Assembly: GCA_016719135.1 (NCBI GenBank)
Contig: JADKAV010000008.1
Location: forward strand, 72,464 to 136,463
Reading direction: 5' to 3'
DNA: 64,000 bases
From: Micrococcales bacterium
Lineage (GTDB): Bacteria; Actinomycetota; Actinomycetes; S36-B12; UBA10799
A model generated the notes under the pieces. That model had not been told where the DNA came from. It worked only from the letters and a program-made list of their open reading frames with translations, and ran no database searches. The first letter of the stretch is position 1. Each line of letters starts with the position of its first letter. Positions 26,512-36,480 of the stretch are shown piece by piece. A program made the translations under genes and the position numbers.

Positions 26512-27895
26512 GTGCCTACCAATCGTGTGGATTCCGTCGTCAACCTCAGCAAGCGGCGAGGGTTCGTGTTCCCCTCCTCGGAGATCTACGGCGGAACTCG
26601 TTCAGCCTGGGACTACGGACCCTTGGGTGTCGAGCTCAAAGAGAACATCCGGCGGCAGTGGTGGCAGTCGGTCGTGCGCGGTCGCGACGATGTCGTGGGC
26701 CTGGACTCCTCGGTCATCCTGGCCCCGCAGGTGTGGGAGGCCTCGGGCCCACGTCGACGCCTTCGTCGACCCGCTCACCGAGTGCAAGCAGTGCCACAAG
26801 CGCTGGCGCGCGGACCAATTGCTCGAGGCGTACGAAGAGAAACACGGTCGTGCCCCCGAGAACGGTCTGGCCGATATCGTCTGCACGAACTGCGGTACGC
26901 GTGGGCAGTTCACCGAGCCGCGGGACTTCAACGGTCTGCTGCGCACCATGATCGGACCGGTCCAGGACGCCGGCGCCGAGCACTTCCTACGGCCCGAGAC
27001 GGCGCAGGGAATTTTCGTGAACTACCTCAACGTCATGAACGCAGCGCGCCGCAAGCCTCCGTTCGGGATCGGCCAGACCGGCAAGAGCTTCCGCAACGAG
27101 ATCACGCCGGGCAACTTCATCTTCCGCACCCGGGAGTTCGAGCAGATGGAGATGGAGTTCTTCGTCAAGCCCGGCACCGACGAGGAGTGGCACGAGTACT
27201 GGCTGCAGAACCGGTGGGACTGGTACGTCGACCTCGGGATCGACCCGGAGAACCTGCGTTTCTTCGAGCACCCGCAGGAGAAGTTGTCGCACTACTCCAA
27301 GCGCACGGTCGACATCGAGTACCGGTTCGAGTTCGCGGGCTCTGAATGGGCCGAACTCGAGGGGGTCGCCAACCGCACCGATTTCGACTTGAAGACCCAC
27401 TCCGAACACTCCGGCACGGACCTGTCGTACTTCGACCAGGCGACCGGGGAGCGGTGGGTCCCGTACGTGGTGGAACCCGCTGCCGGGCTGACCCGGTGCG
27501 TGCTGGCGTTCCTGCTCGACGCCTACGCCGAGGACGAGGCCCCGAACACCAAGGGCGGGGTGGACAAACGCACCGTGCTGCGCTTCGACCCCCGCCTGGC
27601 CCCGGTCAAGGCCGCGGTTCTGCCGCTGAGTCGCAACGAGGCGCTGTCGCCGAAAGCTCGCGACCTGGCGGCGCAATTGCGCAAGCGGTGGAACGTCGAC
27701 TTCGACGACGCGGGTCAGATCGGCCGGCGGTATCGGCGGCAGGACGAGATCGGCACGCCGTACTGCATCACGGTTGACTTCGACACCCTGGACGACGATG
27801 CGGTGACCGTGCGCGAGCGGGACTCGATGGTCCAGGAGCGGATCGGGATCGATGCGGTCGAGTCGTGGCTGGTGCAGCGCCTTCCCGCGTGCTGA
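26512..27895 (+). CDS. glyS: Glycyl-tRNA synthetase (alpha2 type), broken by one extra C
   Basis: Class II synthetase that charges tRNA-Gly. The start GTG 26512 gives SVVNLSKRRGFVFPSSEIYG and DYGPLGVELKENIRRQWWQ. The frame then runs out at a CCC run (26748-26750); removing one C joins VWEASG to HVDAFVDPLTECKQCHKRW and the rest continues to the stop with CTNCG, FRNEITPGNFIFRTREFEQM and VEPAAGLTRCVLAF. The repaired length of 460 aa is exactly typical. As an essential single-copy enzyme, a homopolymer sequencing error is far more likely than loss. It overlaps dusB. Confidence 0.93.
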
Positions 27896-29030
27896 GCCCG
27901 CTGGTCGTCGGCGACACCACCGTCGATGTCCCAGTGGTCCTCGCGCCGATGGCGGGAGTCACCAACCGTGCCTTTCGCAGGCTGTGCCGGGAGTATGGGG
28001 CCGGACTGTACGTCAGTGAGATGGTGACATCGCGCGCGCTGGTCGAACGCAACCGGACACGCTGGCCATGTGCACGTTCGAGGCCGACGAATCCCCGAGG
28101 TCCGTCCAGCTGTATGGCGTCGATCCAGCCGTGATGGCCCAGGCGGTGCGAATCATCGCCGGCGAGGACATGGCCGACCACATCGACCTGAACATGGGGT
28201 GTCCGGTGCCCAAGGTCACGCGGCGCGGAGGTGGCGCGGCGCTGCCGTGGAAGTTGGATCTGTTCCGTGCGATCGTGCGTGCGGCGGTCGACAATGCCGA
28301 TGGTCGGCCGGTCACGGTCAAGATGCGCATGGGGATCGACGAGGACCACCTGACCTACCGGGACGCCGCCCGGATCGCCGCGGATGAGGGGGTTGCCTGG
28401 GTCGCCCTGCACGCGCGCACCGCCGCGCAGATGTACTCCGGTCAGGCGCACTGGTCGGCGATCACGGACCTGGTCACCGACCTGCATCCGCTACCGGTGC
28501 TCGGCAACGGCGACATCTGGACCGCCCAAGACGCCTGGCAGATGATCCAGCAGACCGGCTGCGCAGGGGTGGTGATTGGTCGCGGCTGCCTGGGCCGGCC
28601 CTGGCTGTTCGGCCAGCTGGCGCATTCGCTGGGGTCCGGGCCGACGGTTGCCGACCCCACGAAGGAGCAGGTGTGCCAGGTGCTCGCACGGCATGCGGGC
28701 CTGCTGGTCGAGGCGTTCGGTGAGCACAAGGGATGTCAGGAGATCCGCAAACACATCGCCTGGTATTTCAAGGGATATTCGGTGCGCTCCCATGTGCGCT
28801 TGGCGCTGGCCCATGTGAGCACGCTGGCCGAACTCGACGACCTGCTGGGAGTTGTCGCGGAGCACGAACCCGATCAAGTCCCCGACCTCGACGTCCTCGC
28901 CGGCCCGCGAGGCAGGACCTCGCGCTTGAAGCGGGTGGCGTTGCCGCAGGGCTGGCTGGACAGCCGGGGGATCGACGCGGCCCAGCGCGAGGAGGTCCAG
29001 CACGCGGAATTGTCGGTCAGCGGGGGCTGA
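27889..29030 (+). CDS. dusB: tRNA-dihydrouridine synthase (DusB type), one base missing
   Basis: Flavoenzyme that reduces specific tRNA uridines to dihydrouridine. The first frame from GTG 27889 gives APMAGVTNRAFRRLCREYG and SEMVTSRALVERN. The second frame carries LAMCTFEADESPRSVQLYG, the catalytic NMGCPVPKV (Cys) and VIGRGCLGRPWLF. Adding one C at 28053-28054 restores ERNPDTLAM and a protein of about 380 aa, the usual length. Probably a sequence error in a C run. It overlaps the glyS stop by 7 bases. Confidence 0.9.
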
Positions 29031-29142
29031 CGCCGTATTCGGTGCCGCCGTTGGCGTCGGGACCGGTGGATAACTCGAGATCCAACCAGACTCGTACACA
29101 ATCCTGCGCTCGGATGACGCACCCGTCTGTCAGACTTGAGTC

Positions 29143-29820
29143 ATGTCCGCCCCCGTTCTCGAGAGCCGCACGCCCGCGCGTGTGCGTTCCATGGGCGTGT
29201 CCAAGAGATCCCGCTTCGTCGGATTCCTCGTGGTCATGATGCTGCTAGGTCTGGCAGCGGCGTTCCTGGCGCCGGTGTACGCGGGGTTCCGGGTCGTCAG
29301 CGATGGGAACGTGGACGACCGGCAGGCCACCGATGCGATCGTGGTCCTTGGGGCCGCGCAGTACAACGGCAAGCCATCGCCGGTGCTCAAGGCCCGACTG
29401 GATCATGCACGGGTCCTCTACCGACGCGGTGTCGCCCCGCGCATCGTGACCGTGGGGGGTAAGCAACCGGGTGACCGGTTCACCGAGGCCGGGGCAGGTC
29501 AGGACTACTTGGCCAGGCGCGGTGTTCCCGCCGGTGACGTGGCGGCTGTGTCCGTGGGCCACGACACCAAGCAGAGCCTGATCGCTGTTGCCGAGATGGC
29601 CGATCGGGAGGGCTGGCGCAATGTCACCTTGGTGTCCGATCCCGCTCACATGGCACGGGTTGACGCCATCGCGAAACGACTGGGCTTCCAGACCCACCTG
29701 AGCCCCACCCGCAGGGGTGACGGCACGACGCTGACCGCGGGATACGTCACCAGGGAAGTTATGGGCCTGCTGGCTTTCCAGACGGTCCAGCAGTGGGACA
29801 CCCCGACGCTGCTCGACTGA
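29143..29820 (+). CDS. YdcF/ElyC-SanA family (DUF218) envelope protein
   Basis: 225 aa. One N-terminal membrane anchor (FVGFLVVMMLLGLAAAFLAPVY) precedes a DUF218 domain: DAIVVLGAAQYNGKPSPVL, RIVTVGGKQPGD and TLVSDPAHMAR. Members affect envelope integrity and peptidoglycan/undecaprenyl steps; the reaction is not known here. ATG 29143 has no clear ribosome-binding site; ATG 29191 is an alternative. It lies one base before dgt, so they are probably co-transcribed. Confidence 0.85.
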   Translation: MSAPVLESRTPARVRSMGVSKRSRFVGFLVVMMLLGLAAAFLAPVYAGFRVVSDGNVDDRQATDAIVVLGAAQYNGKPSPVLKARLDHARVLYRRGVAPRIVTVGGKQPGDRFTEAGAGQDYLARRGVPAGDVAAVSVGHDTKQSLIAVAEMADREGWRNVTLVSDPAHMARVDAIAKRLGFQTHLSPTRRGDGTTLTAGYVTREVMGLLAFQTVQQWDTPTLLD

Positions 29821-29821
29821 C

Positions 29822-31064
29822 ATGCCCGCAGACCTCGGGCAGGACATAGTCGCGGACTCCGACGACGAATATGGCCCCGCCGACCATGAGCGCTACATTC
29901 AGGAATCCGCCTACCCCGGTCGCAGCGACTTTGCCCGGGACCGCGCCCGCGTTCTGCACAGTTCGGCGCTGCGCCGACTGGCCGCCAAGACCCAGGTCAT
30001 CATGGCCGGTCAGGACGACTTCCCACGAACACGTCTGACCCACACCCTGGAAGTTGCCCAGATCAGCCGCGAACTCGGGGCATCTCTGGGCGCTGAGCCA
30101 GACATCGTCGACACCGCCGGGTTGGCTCACGACCTCGGGCACCCGCCGTTCGGGCACAACGGCGAAGACGTGCTGGCGGGGCTCAGCGAGGACATCGGTG
30201 GGTTCGAGGGCAACGCGCAGAGCCTGCGGGTGCTGACCCGCCTGGAGTTCAAGGTCTTCGGAACCGATCGCAGCCTCGGGCTCAACCTGACCCGGGCGAC
30301 GCTGGACTCGGTGATCAAGTACCCGTGGTCGCGCCGATCCGACACCGCGAAGTTCAACGTACGCCGAGGATCTCGAGATCTTCGACTGGGTACGTGAGGG
30401 CGCACCGGCGCAGCGGCGTTGTTTCGAGGCCCAGATCATGGACTGGGCCGACGACGTCGCCTATTGCGTGCATGACCTGGAGGATGCGATCGTCTCGGGC
30501 GCCTTCAGCCCCTGCGCACTGTCCGATTCGGGGCAGAGGGCCGACGTGGTCGCAACAGCTGGGTCGCTATATGCCTCCGACATCGATACAGCGGCACTGG
30601 AGGAAGCGGCCGACCGCGTGCGGTACCTGGAGTTCTGGCTTCACGACTACGACCAGTCGGCTCGCTCGCTCGGCGCACTGAAGAGCATGACGTCGAAACT
30701 GATCCGCCGATTCTGCTCCAGCGCACAGGCCGCGACAAGGCGCCAGTACGGTGACCGACCGTTGCTGCGATATCGCGCGGACCTCGTGGTGCCGATTCGA
30801 ACGCGCGCGGAGGTGGCGGTGCTCAAGGCGATCACCTACGTGCACGTGATGCGCGGCAACACGGATCGTTATGAGTGGGAACGACGAGTCATCTCCGATG
30901 TCGTGGAAGGCCTGTTGCAGGGACGGCACCCACTGCAGCCCCCCTTCCAGCACGCCTGGGATGAAAGTGAGGACCCGCAGCGGCGGTTGCGCATCGTCAT
31001 CGATCAGGTCGCGTCACTCACCGACCTGTCGATCGTCCGCTGGCGCGAAGAGATGGTGGCCTGA
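29822..31064 (+). CDS. dgt: Deoxyguanosinetriphosphate triphosphohydrolase-like protein, frameshifted
   Basis: HD-domain dNTPase that cleaves dNTP to deoxynucleoside and triphosphate. The first part carries RLTHTLEVAQISREL and the metal motif GLAHDLGHPPFGHNGED; the second frame carries MDWADDVAYCVHDLEDAI (conserved catalytic region) and the helical C-terminus. The frame changes at about 30359-30361, where KFNV is followed in the other frame by YAEDLEIFDWVREG. Either two bases (such as a GT) are missing or one is extra. The repaired length is about 413-414 aa. Probably a sequence error, though it is not in a homopolymer. It is upstream of dnaG as in many Actinobacteria. Confidence 0.88.
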
Positions 31065-31305
31065 CACCTGTGGCTGGGTTGGACGCCTGAGTTGGTTCGT
31101 CTGTAATCCGAACGACCCCGGTCTTGGCAGGTCACGGCTGAGGAAGGTGCGGAACCCGAAGCCGGTGAACATTACTTGTTCTGCCCGTGGGCATCGGGAG
31201 AGTCGCAATGGCATGTGATGAGTGAAGTGCTGGTCCCTGGGCGTGGATTGAAATGGCGCGATCGCGTGGCTCAAGGCGACAGCCGGGCGCGGGGTCTGCC
31301 CACAG

Positions 31306-31418
31306 GCGTGAGAGTTGGGTACCCGCGTTGGAGATCGGTACAGGCGTTGGAGATCCGCGGGCCGTGCAACTCCAACGTCCGTGCGCTTGTCCAATGTGCG
31401 TGCATAACTCCAACGCCT
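31306..31418. repeat. 19-bp repeat array, copy B (3 direct + 3 inverted units)
   Basis: Left units at 31306, 31325 and 31344 (GCGTTGGAGATCGGTACAG and variants; the first has GTGAGAG in place of GTTGGAG). A GC spacer follows, then right units at about 31362, 31381 and 31400 in the opposite sense (for example GTGCATAACTCCAACGCCT). Period is exactly 19 bp within each arm. Same architecture as copy A. Confidence 0.85.
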
Positions 31419-31759
31419 GCGCAGGGGTGGGAGTCGGGCGGTCGCGAGATGCCAAGCGATCCGTCACAACCGGCCGGGCCCCGATGCCGGGGCGGAGCGT
31501 TACCACGACGACTGTCACCGTTTCGGCCGAACCGGTCGGACCGCAAATCGAGAAGAGTCTCATCTTCCTCGCGACCACTTTCTGATGCGTGAAGTGCTTG
31601 TCCCGCATTTGCTGGGCTGGTTGCTCGACGGCGCGACCGCGCAGCTCAATGTCACAGAGCGGGACTGCTGCGTGTTTGGGCCGTGCTTCCGCTCAGGATT
31701 CGCCAAGGTCGGTCAATTGACGCATCTGATACTTCTGGCGTGACCCGCATTCTCAAGCA

Positions 31760-31796
31760 GGTCAGCGGACTACCCGCTGTGGATAGTCCGCTGACC
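31760..31796 (-). terminator. Terminator of the FG-GAP protein gene
   Basis: Perfect 13-bp stem (GGTCAGCGGACTA with its complement) with an 11-base loop, 10 bases beyond the stop of the minus-strand gene. No U-run follows, which is common in high-GC Actinobacteria. Confidence 0.75.
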
Positions 31797-31805
31797 CGAT
31801 CGGTT

Positions 31806-33314
31806 CTACCGTCCGGTGCTGATGTTGCCGTAGTTGGTACCCGCCTGCAGCCCGCCGAGCGCGCGCAGGCTGGTGGTGGGCGCGTTGACCGCGTTGACCA
31901 CCCGACCAGTGTTCTTCTTGTCGTCCAGGTTCGCGCCGGGCACCCCTGCCAGGACTGCGTCGATCTCCGTTCCCGGCACGCTCACGAATGCCGAGCCGAA
32001 GCGGTTTCCGCGGACGACCTTCCCGGCGATGTCGGCGCTGTCCTGGGTGTACTTGCGCCCCCGCAGCGAACCGCAATCCGTGCTTTGCTGCGAGACAACC
32101 GTCACCATGCCGGCGTTGGTCTTCGAGCCGAGCCGTTTGTGGGGGATACCCACGGCGATCCCGGTCTGACCGGTGCACAGCAGACCGCGTCCGCTGCTCA
32201 ACGCACTGCCGAACTTGTCACCGGGTTTGGACTTGCCGGGGATCCCCGACGACGACTGCGACACCCACCGCATGGCCGGCTGGGTCGTGGTGGCGCTCAT
32301 GATGCCGGTGATGATGCCACCAGCGTTGGAAACCGTTTTGAGGTCTTCGCCCGGGATGCCCACTGCGAGCAGTTGTTCGTCGAAGGCCGCACCGAAGTGG
32401 TCGTCCTTCTCAGCGCCGCCGGGGACACCGGGGCTGTTCTGGGAGACGAACACGTCGGATTGCGGCTTCGTGGGGTCGGTCTTGGGGACGGTGGTCAGGT
32501 GCAGGGCACCGGCGTCCACCGCGCCGTCGATGTTCTCCTCGGGCATGCCGACGGCCAGGGTCTGATCGTGGAAGGTCAGTACCTTGCCGTAATGGTCGCC
32601 GGCTTCAGGAGTGTCCTTCACAACACCGGATCCCTGGGCAAGCGTGCCGACGACCGAGAACGTGCCGGCGTCCTGCGTCATGAGATAGATCCGGCCGGAG
32701 TTCTTGATGGTGTTGTCGTCGGTGAAGGGCGCGCCGATGAACGCGGTGCCGTTGCCGATCGCCACGGCATGGCCGAAGCGGTCGCCGGTCTTGGCCGTGT
32801 CCACGGAGATGACCTTGGTGCCCGGGAGGTCCACGCCGTTCGCGCTGCCCGGGACGAACACCACCCGGCCCGTGGAGTTGTTGTAGCGCGGCACCCCGAT
32901 CAGCAGGTCGGCGTAGCAGTCGGCGTTCAGGTCGCCGATCGCCGCGGACTGTCCGAAGCGCAACCCTGAGGTCGCATCGCCGGCTCCGACCGAGGCGGAC
33001 GTCAGACGAAACGATCCGCCGTTGCTCACCCGGACGTCGACGGCACCGGCACCCTGCACGCCTCGGACTTTCGCCTTGGGCTGGGCGATCACGAGATCGG
33101 ACTGGCCGTCGTTGTTGAGATCGTTGGGGGCGGTGGATGTGCATGCGGGAGTCGGACTGGTCGAGGGGCTCGGACTGGTCGAGGCGCTGGGACTGGAACT
33201 GGGACTGGAACTCGGACTGGTGGAACCCGTCGGGGAGGGCTCCGCATGGGCCACTGGGGCCAATGCCAACGACGCGAACACGGCAGCACTACTTGCAATA
33301 ATCGGTGTTCTCAT
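31806..33314 (-). CDS. Secreted FG-GAP repeat (beta-propeller) protein
   Basis: 502 aa. A signal peptide (IIASSAAVFASLALAPVAHA) is followed by a Ser/Thr/Pro linker of about 35 residues, then FG-GAP/integrin-alpha-type repeats with calcium loops (DLNNDGQSDLVIAQP, DLNADCYADLLIGVP) and repeated GDRFG/GDKFGSA and AVGIPGED-type blades, about seven in all. Such proteins are exported, fold as a seven-bladed propeller and bind calcium; ligand unknown. Start ATG 33314 is chosen for the signal peptide; ATG 33326 is possible. It is divergent from dnaG and has its own terminator. Confidence 0.85.
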   Translation of the reverse strand: MRTPIIASSAAVFASLALAPVAHAEPSPTGSTSPSSSPSSSPSASTSPSPSTSPTPACTSTAPNDLNNDGQSDLVIAQPKAKVRGVQGAGAVDVRVSNGGSFRLTSASVGAGDATSGLRFGQSAAIGDLNADCYADLLIGVPRYNNSTGRVVFVPGSANGVDLPGTKVISVDTAKTGDRFGHAVAIGNGTAFIGAPFTDDNTIKNSGRIYLMTQDAGTFSVVGTLAQGSGVVKDTPEAGDHYGKVLTFHDQTLAVGMPEENIDGAVDAGALHLTTVPKTDPTKPQSDVFVSQNSPGVPGGAEKDDHFGAAFDEQLLAVGIPGEDLKTVSNAGGIITGIMSATTTQPAMRWVSQSSSGIPGKSKPGDKFGSALSSGRGLLCTGQTGIAVGIPHKRLGSKTNAGMVTVVSQQSTDCGSLRGRKYTQDSADIAGKVVRGNRFGSAFVSVPGTEIDAVLAGVPGANLDDKKNTGRVVNAVNAPTTSLRALGGLQAGTNYGNISTGR

Positions 33315-33413
33315 GCCGGCGACCATACCCACGCCGTGTGAACAGAAACGCCGCATTGCACCGGCCTGTGGGACTCTAACCCGCCGTTTACACAAGCGAC
33401 GTACGATCGGCAT

Positions 33414-35270
33414 GTGGCGCGCATCCTGGCAGAAGACATCGCTTTGGTGCGCGATCGCGCGCGCATCGACGAGGTGATTTCCGACCAGGTGACACTCAAA
33501 CCGGCCGGTGGCGGTTCCCTGAAGGGTCTGTGCCCGTTCCACGATGAGCGCAGCCCATCGTTCCACGTGACTCCCGCCAAAGGCTTCTACCACTGCTTCG
33601 GGTGCCAGGCCGGCGGTGACGTCATCGATTTCGTCATGAAGACCGACATGGTCACGTTCGCGGAGGCTGTGGAGAAGCTGGCTGCCCGCTTCGGGGTCAC
33701 GCTGCGTTACGCCGAAGGTGGTCCCAGCCGTACCGGCCAGCAGGGTCAGCGCACCCGCCTGATCGAGGCGAACACGGCCGCTGCGAAATTCTTTCGCGAA
33801 GCGCTGTCCTCACCACAGGCGCAACCGGCCAGGGAGTTCCTCGCGCAACGTCACCTGGATTCCGAGGCCGCTGACGTGTTCGCAGTGGGGTTCGCGCTGC
33901 CAGGCTGGGACAACCTGGTCAAGCGCCTGCGCGCCGCGGGCTTCACGGATGACGAAATGGTCACCTCCGGGCTCGCGCTGCGCGGCAACCGTGGACCCTA
34001 CGACCGTTTCCGGGGCCGGATCGTGTGGCCGATCCGCGACCTGTCCGGCGAGGTCGTCGGCTTCGGCGCCCGCCGGATCATGCCCGACGACGACGGACCG
34101 AAGTACCTGAACACTCCCGAGACGCCGGTGTACCACAAGTCGCAGATCCTGTACGGCGTGGACCTTGCCCGTAAGCAGATCGCCCGCAGCCAGCAGGTCG
34201 TCGTCGTGGAGGGCTACACCGACGTGATGGCCTGCCACCTGGCCGGGGTCGATACTGCGGTGGCCACCTGTGGCACCGCGTTCGGCGAAGAGCATGTCAA
34301 GGTGCTGCGTCGCCTGCTGCTGGATCAGGACGAACACCGCGGCGAGGTCATCTTCACGTTCGACTCCGACGAGGCGGGACGCAAGGCCGCTCTGCGCGCG
34401 TTCGACGTGGACCAGAAGTTCGTCGGGCAGACCTTCGTGGCGGTGACCGGTCAGGGGATGGATCCGTGCGACCTGCGCATCGCCTCCGGCGACGAGGCGG
34501 TCCGAGATCTCGTGAGTGGCCGCATTCCGTTGGTCGAGTTCGTGATCCGGTCCAAGATCGATGGGTTCGACCTCGACAGCGCGGAAGGCCGAACCAACGC
34601 CTTGCGGGCCGCAGCGCCGGTGATCGGATCGATCCCCGACCGGATCCTGCGCTCGGAGTACGTGCGGCGCATGGCAGGCTGGACCGGCGTGGACCAGTCG
34701 ATGGTTTCCGAGGCGGTCCGGCAGGCCAGCCGTGGAGCCAAGCCGTCGAGCCGGCCGGCAGACCCCGCGCCCGTTCCCGACGAGCGGGACCCGGCAGCGC
34801 TGGTCGAGCGGGAATCGCTCAAACTCGCACTGCAATCCCCGGAACTGGTCCACAGCTGGTTCTCCAGCGTGCAGCCCGCGGCGTTCACCGGGCAGATGTA
34901 CGCCCAGGTCTACGCGGCCGTCACCGCCGCCGGTGGGCCCCCGGCCGAGCCCGACGAGCAGTGGATCGCCAGGGTGCTGGAACACTGCCCGGACGACTCG
35001 GTGCGAACCGCTGTGCGCGCCCTGGCGGTGGAATCCCCGCGGGCCCTGTTCGGCAACACCGACACCAAGGTGAACGGCAAGTTCGCGGTCAATGTGTTGT
35101 CCCGGCTGCTCGAACTCGATGCCGGGCGTCGACTGCGGGAGGTCAAGTCGAAATTGCAGCGGATCAACCCGATCGAATCCGATGCCGAGTATCGGCGGTT
35201 GTTCGCCGACGTCTTGGCCCTTGAGCAGTACCGGCGCGATCTGCGCGAAGTCCTGGTCGGTGGCATGTGA
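33414..35270 (+). CDS. dnaG: DNA primase
   Basis: RNA primer synthase of replication. The CHC2 zinc finger (LCPFHDERSPSFHV, then YHCFGCQAGGD), the primase core with TOPRIM (VVVEGYTDVMACH, FTFDSDEAGRKAA) and the C-terminal DnaB-binding domain are all present in 618 aa. GTG 33414 has no ribosome-binding site, but TACGAT at 33402-33407 would place a transcription start at or next to the GTG, so a leaderless mRNA is possible. It overlaps the following small gene. Confidence 0.95.
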   Translation: MARILAEDIALVRDRARIDEVISDQVTLKPAGGGSLKGLCPFHDERSPSFHVTPAKGFYHCFGCQAGGDVIDFVMKTDMVTFAEAVEKLAARFGVTLRYAEGGPSRTGQQGQRTRLIEANTAAAKFFREALSSPQAQPAREFLAQRHLDSEAADVFAVGFALPGWDNLVKRLRAAGFTDDEMVTSGLALRGNRGPYDRFRGRIVWPIRDLSGEVVGFGARRIMPDDDGPKYLNTPETPVYHKSQILYGVDLARKQIARSQQVVVVEGYTDVMACHLAGVDTAVATCGTAFGEEHVKVLRRLLLDQDEHRGEVIFTFDSDEAGRKAALRAFDVDQKFVGQTFVAVTGQGMDPCDLRIASGDEAVRDLVSGRIPLVEFVIRSKIDGFDLDSAEGRTNALRAAAPVIGSIPDRILRSEYVRRMAGWTGVDQSMVSEAVRQASRGAKPSSRPADPAPVPDERDPAALVERESLKLALQSPELVHSWFSSVQPAAFTGQMYAQVYAAVTAAGGPPAEPDEQWIARVLEHCPDDSVRTAVRALAVESPRALFGNTDTKVNGKFAVNVLSRLLELDAGRRLREVKSKLQRINPIESDAEYRRLFADVLALEQYRRDLREVLVGGM

Positions 35271-35725
35271 GGTTGCGACGGATTCCCGCCGAGGTCCAGG
35301 ACTTGGCCGGTGATCAGCGCGTGCTGGCTTGGGCGGCGGTGGACGACGGTTGGGTCGTGACCACCCACGACCGGCTTCTGCTGCCAGGCCGGGAACCCTT
35401 GGGCTGGCAGGACGTGGTTCGGGCTGCGTGGGACGCCCCGGTTCTCGAAGTGCAGGTGCCGGGCGGACTGGTGCGGGTGGTGCTCGACGCGCCCGGGAAC
35501 ATCCCGGAGGTCGTCAACGAGAGGGTGAAGGCCAGCGTGCTGGTCCAGCAGCACGTCGCGCTGATCGGGGACAAGGGCGTGCGCCTGGTGGCCCGGCGCA
35601 AGCCGGGGGATACCGCCATCATGTGGCGGGTCACCTTCGACGCCGGAGTGGATGCGAACGACCCCGCTGTGCGGGCAGCGGCCGACGACGCCCTCGCGGA
35701 GCTGCGCGCCAGCCTGGGATTGTGA
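35267..35725 (+). CDS. Conserved hypothetical protein downstream of dnaG
   Basis: 152 aa, no signal peptide or membrane segment. N-terminus RRIPAEVQDLAGDQRVLAWA, then strands with paired WDAPVLEVQVPGG and VNERVKASVLVQQHVALIGDKGVRLVARR. Similar proteins follow dnaG in other Actinobacteria, where they carry no assigned function. The GTG start overlaps the dnaG stop (GTGA), so it is translationally coupled. Confidence 0.8.
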   Translation: MRLRRIPAEVQDLAGDQRVLAWAAVDDGWVVTTHDRLLLPGREPLGWQDVVRAAWDAPVLEVQVPGGLVRVVLDAPGNIPEVVNERVKASVLVQQHVALIGDKGVRLVARRKPGDTAIMWRVTFDAGVDANDPAVRAAADDALAELRASLGL

Positions 35726-35808
35726 AACGTGTGCCTGCGGTGTAGACACACTTGTCCTCGACAGCGGCAACGCCCGGTGACACGTCGGTGAGCAATACCA
35801 TCAGATGC

Positions 35809-36459
35809 ATGACACAGGAACCCAGCGACAACCTGCCTGAACCGCTCGCACCGCAAGACCGCACCTATCAGCAGGAATGGATGGACCCGAAGGTCGCCAC
35901 TCTCGACCCGGGCCGGATCGTGGGCAACGCCGTTCTCACGCTGGCTGTGATCACCGGCGTGTTCGGAGCCATCATGCTGTTCTGGCCCGGCGCCACGGTC
36001 CGGGTGGTGGCGATCCTGTTCGGCTTCTGGTTGATCTTCTCCGGAGTGATCATGCTGGTGCAGGCGATCGGCTCCCAGGGCAACGGTTTCCTGCGCGCCT
36101 TGCTGGGGATCGGTGGTGTTCTGTCGCTGGTCATCGGCGGCATCTGCGTGGTCAACGGCGACGCCTCGGAGCGGATCCTCGTGCTCTTCGTCGTCATCGG
36201 GTGGCTGGCCAACGGAATCGCCTACTTGATCGTGGGACTGCGCAACAAGCAATCCGCCAGTCGTGGTTTCTACCTGTTCTTCGGGACCCTGCAAGTGGTG
36301 CTGGCGCTGCTGATCATTGCCTGGCCGTCGGCGACCGTGACCGTGCTCGTGCGTGTGATCGGGATCGGCTTGCTCATCACCGCTGCCTTCGGGGTGTGGG
36401 CGTCCAACCGCATCCGCAAGGCCGGAGCAGACGGGCAGGTCGTGATCGTCAGCCAGTAG
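35809..36459 (+). CDS. HdeD-like (DUF308) membrane protein
   Basis: 216 aa. A polar N-terminus of about 35 residues precedes six hydrophobic helices in three pairs (VLTLAVITGVFGAIMLFWPG, VVAILFGFWLIFSGVIMLVQ and so on), the DUF308 repeat of acid-resistance protein HdeD. A role in stress resistance is only by family. ATG 35809 lacks a ribosome-binding site; TACCAT at 35796-35801 is spaced for a leaderless transcript. Convergent with the next gene. Confidence 0.85.
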   Translation: MTQEPSDNLPEPLAPQDRTYQQEWMDPKVATLDPGRIVGNAVLTLAVITGVFGAIMLFWPGATVRVVAILFGFWLIFSGVIMLVQAIGSQGNGFLRALLGIGGVLSLVIGGICVVNGDASERILVLFVVIGWLANGIAYLIVGLRNKQSASRGFYLFFGTLQVVLALLIIAWPSATVTVLVRVIGIGLLITAAFGVWASNRIRKAGADGQVVIVSQ

Positions 36460-36480
36460 CGGCGCAGACCGATGTGATCA

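Larger units (their letters stand above)
31065..31805. other. Gene-free stretch with repeats
   Basis: No convincing gene on either strand. It contains the 19-bp array copy B (31306-31418), two near-identical 22-bp direct repeats at 31216-31237 and 31583-31604 (20 of 22 bases equal, starting TGATG and ending GTCCC) that bracket the array, and the terminator hairpin of the FG-GAP gene. Confidence 0.7.

Noticed and set aside
31683..32969. Long open frame (428 codons) on the plus strand
   Set aside because: It is antisense to the FG-GAP secreted protein, which has a signal peptide, repeats and calcium loops; the plus frame shows no domain.
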